From assembly GCA_023415605.1 (NCBI GenBank), contig JAEZKB010000351.1, forward strand, positions 1 to 6,441: a stretch of DNA of 6,441 nt. Direction: 5' to 3'. The notes under the pieces were generated by a model. It saw nothing but the letters and a program-made list of their open reading frames with translations. It did no database searches and was not told the origin of the DNA. This document shows, in pieces, positions 6,331 through 6,441 of this stretch. The DNA comes from Pseudomonadota bacterium. GTDB lineage: Bacteria > Pseudomonadota > Alphaproteobacteria > Rhizobiales > Devosiaceae. Made by a program: the position numbers and the translations under genes. Positions within the stretch are counted from its first letter, which is position 1; each line of letters opens with the position of its first letter.

Positions 6331-6441
6331 TCATAGTGCTTGGTTCAGGTGCTCGGCCACTCGCAGCGCGTTGGCTGCGACGGTCAAACTCGGGTTGAGT
6401 CCCGCACTCGAAGGGAAGAACGACGTGTCCACGACGTACAG
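6331..6441 (-). CDS. GMC-family FAD oxidoreductase, C-terminal 36 residues (5' part outside window)
   Basis: The frame is open from the window edge to TGA at 6333-6331 and encodes 36 residues. They begin LYVVDTSFFPSSAGLNPSLT and end ALRVAEHLNQAL. This is the signature C-terminus of glucose-methanol-choline oxidoreductases: a D-x-S-x-x-P strand, then an Asn-Pro (residues 16-17 of the fragment) whose Asn is the second catalytic residue in His/Asn-type members, and a helix with the A-x-R-x-A-x-x-L pattern. These are usually flavoproteins of about 500-600 residues that oxidise alcohol groups, so most of the gene lies beyond the window. It is the first minus-strand gene here, 70 bp before the methyltransferase, and may share its transcript. 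The substrate cannot be inferred from this fragment. Confidence 0.88.
   Translation of the reverse strand: MYVVDTSFFPSSAGLNPSLTVAANALRVAEHLNQAL

Overview
The window looks like a piece of a high-G+C mycobacterial chromosome. It most likely comes from a nontuberculous, slow- or rapid-growing Mycobacterium, but the species cannot be called from the sequence. The main evidence is a PE-PPE (PF08237-type) serine hydrolase domain, a family largely restricted to mycobacteria. A CmcI/rhamnosyl O-methyltransferase-type protein and OafA-like acyltransferases with a C-terminal SGNH domain also fit, since all of these are common in mycobacterial cell-envelope glycolipid loci.

Layout: positions 1-986 (+) carry the 3' part of a PE-PPE domain gene that ends in an unusual Ser/Lys/Arg-rich tail. 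All other genes lie on the minus strand and run towards it. In transcription order they are: the last 36 codons of a GMC-family FAD oxidoreductase (6441-6331), a CmcI-family sugar O-methyltransferase (6260-5502), and two tandem paralogous membrane acyltransferases, copy A (5420-3237) and copy B (3202-983). The gaps between the minus-strand genes are 70, 81 and 34 bp, so they could form one operon. Copy B and the PE-PPE gene converge, and their TAG stops overlap in a shared palindromic CTAG.

The minus-strand genes fit a module that decorates an extracytoplasmic glycan or glycolipid: methylation of a sugar hydroxyl in the cytoplasm, then O-acylation of sugars at the membrane by AT3 domains that pass acyl groups to periplasm-facing SGNH domains. 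The PE-PPE protein could act on the same lipid, because mycobacterial PE-PPE proteins such as Chp1 and Chp2 are glycolipid acyltransferases. The target (glycopeptidolipid, lipooligosaccharide, phenolic glycolipid or other) cannot be told from this window.

Points that stand out: the two acyltransferases differ at the active-site blocks of their SGNH domains (GDSH versus GDSF); a perfect 7-bp stem can sequester the strong Shine-Dalgarno of copy B; a bulged hairpin with a T run lies just before copy A; and the methyltransferase gene is visibly less G+C-rich than its neighbours. No tRNA, rRNA, CRISPR array, insertion sequence or phage attachment site was seen, and no stretch longer than 81 bp lacks a gene.
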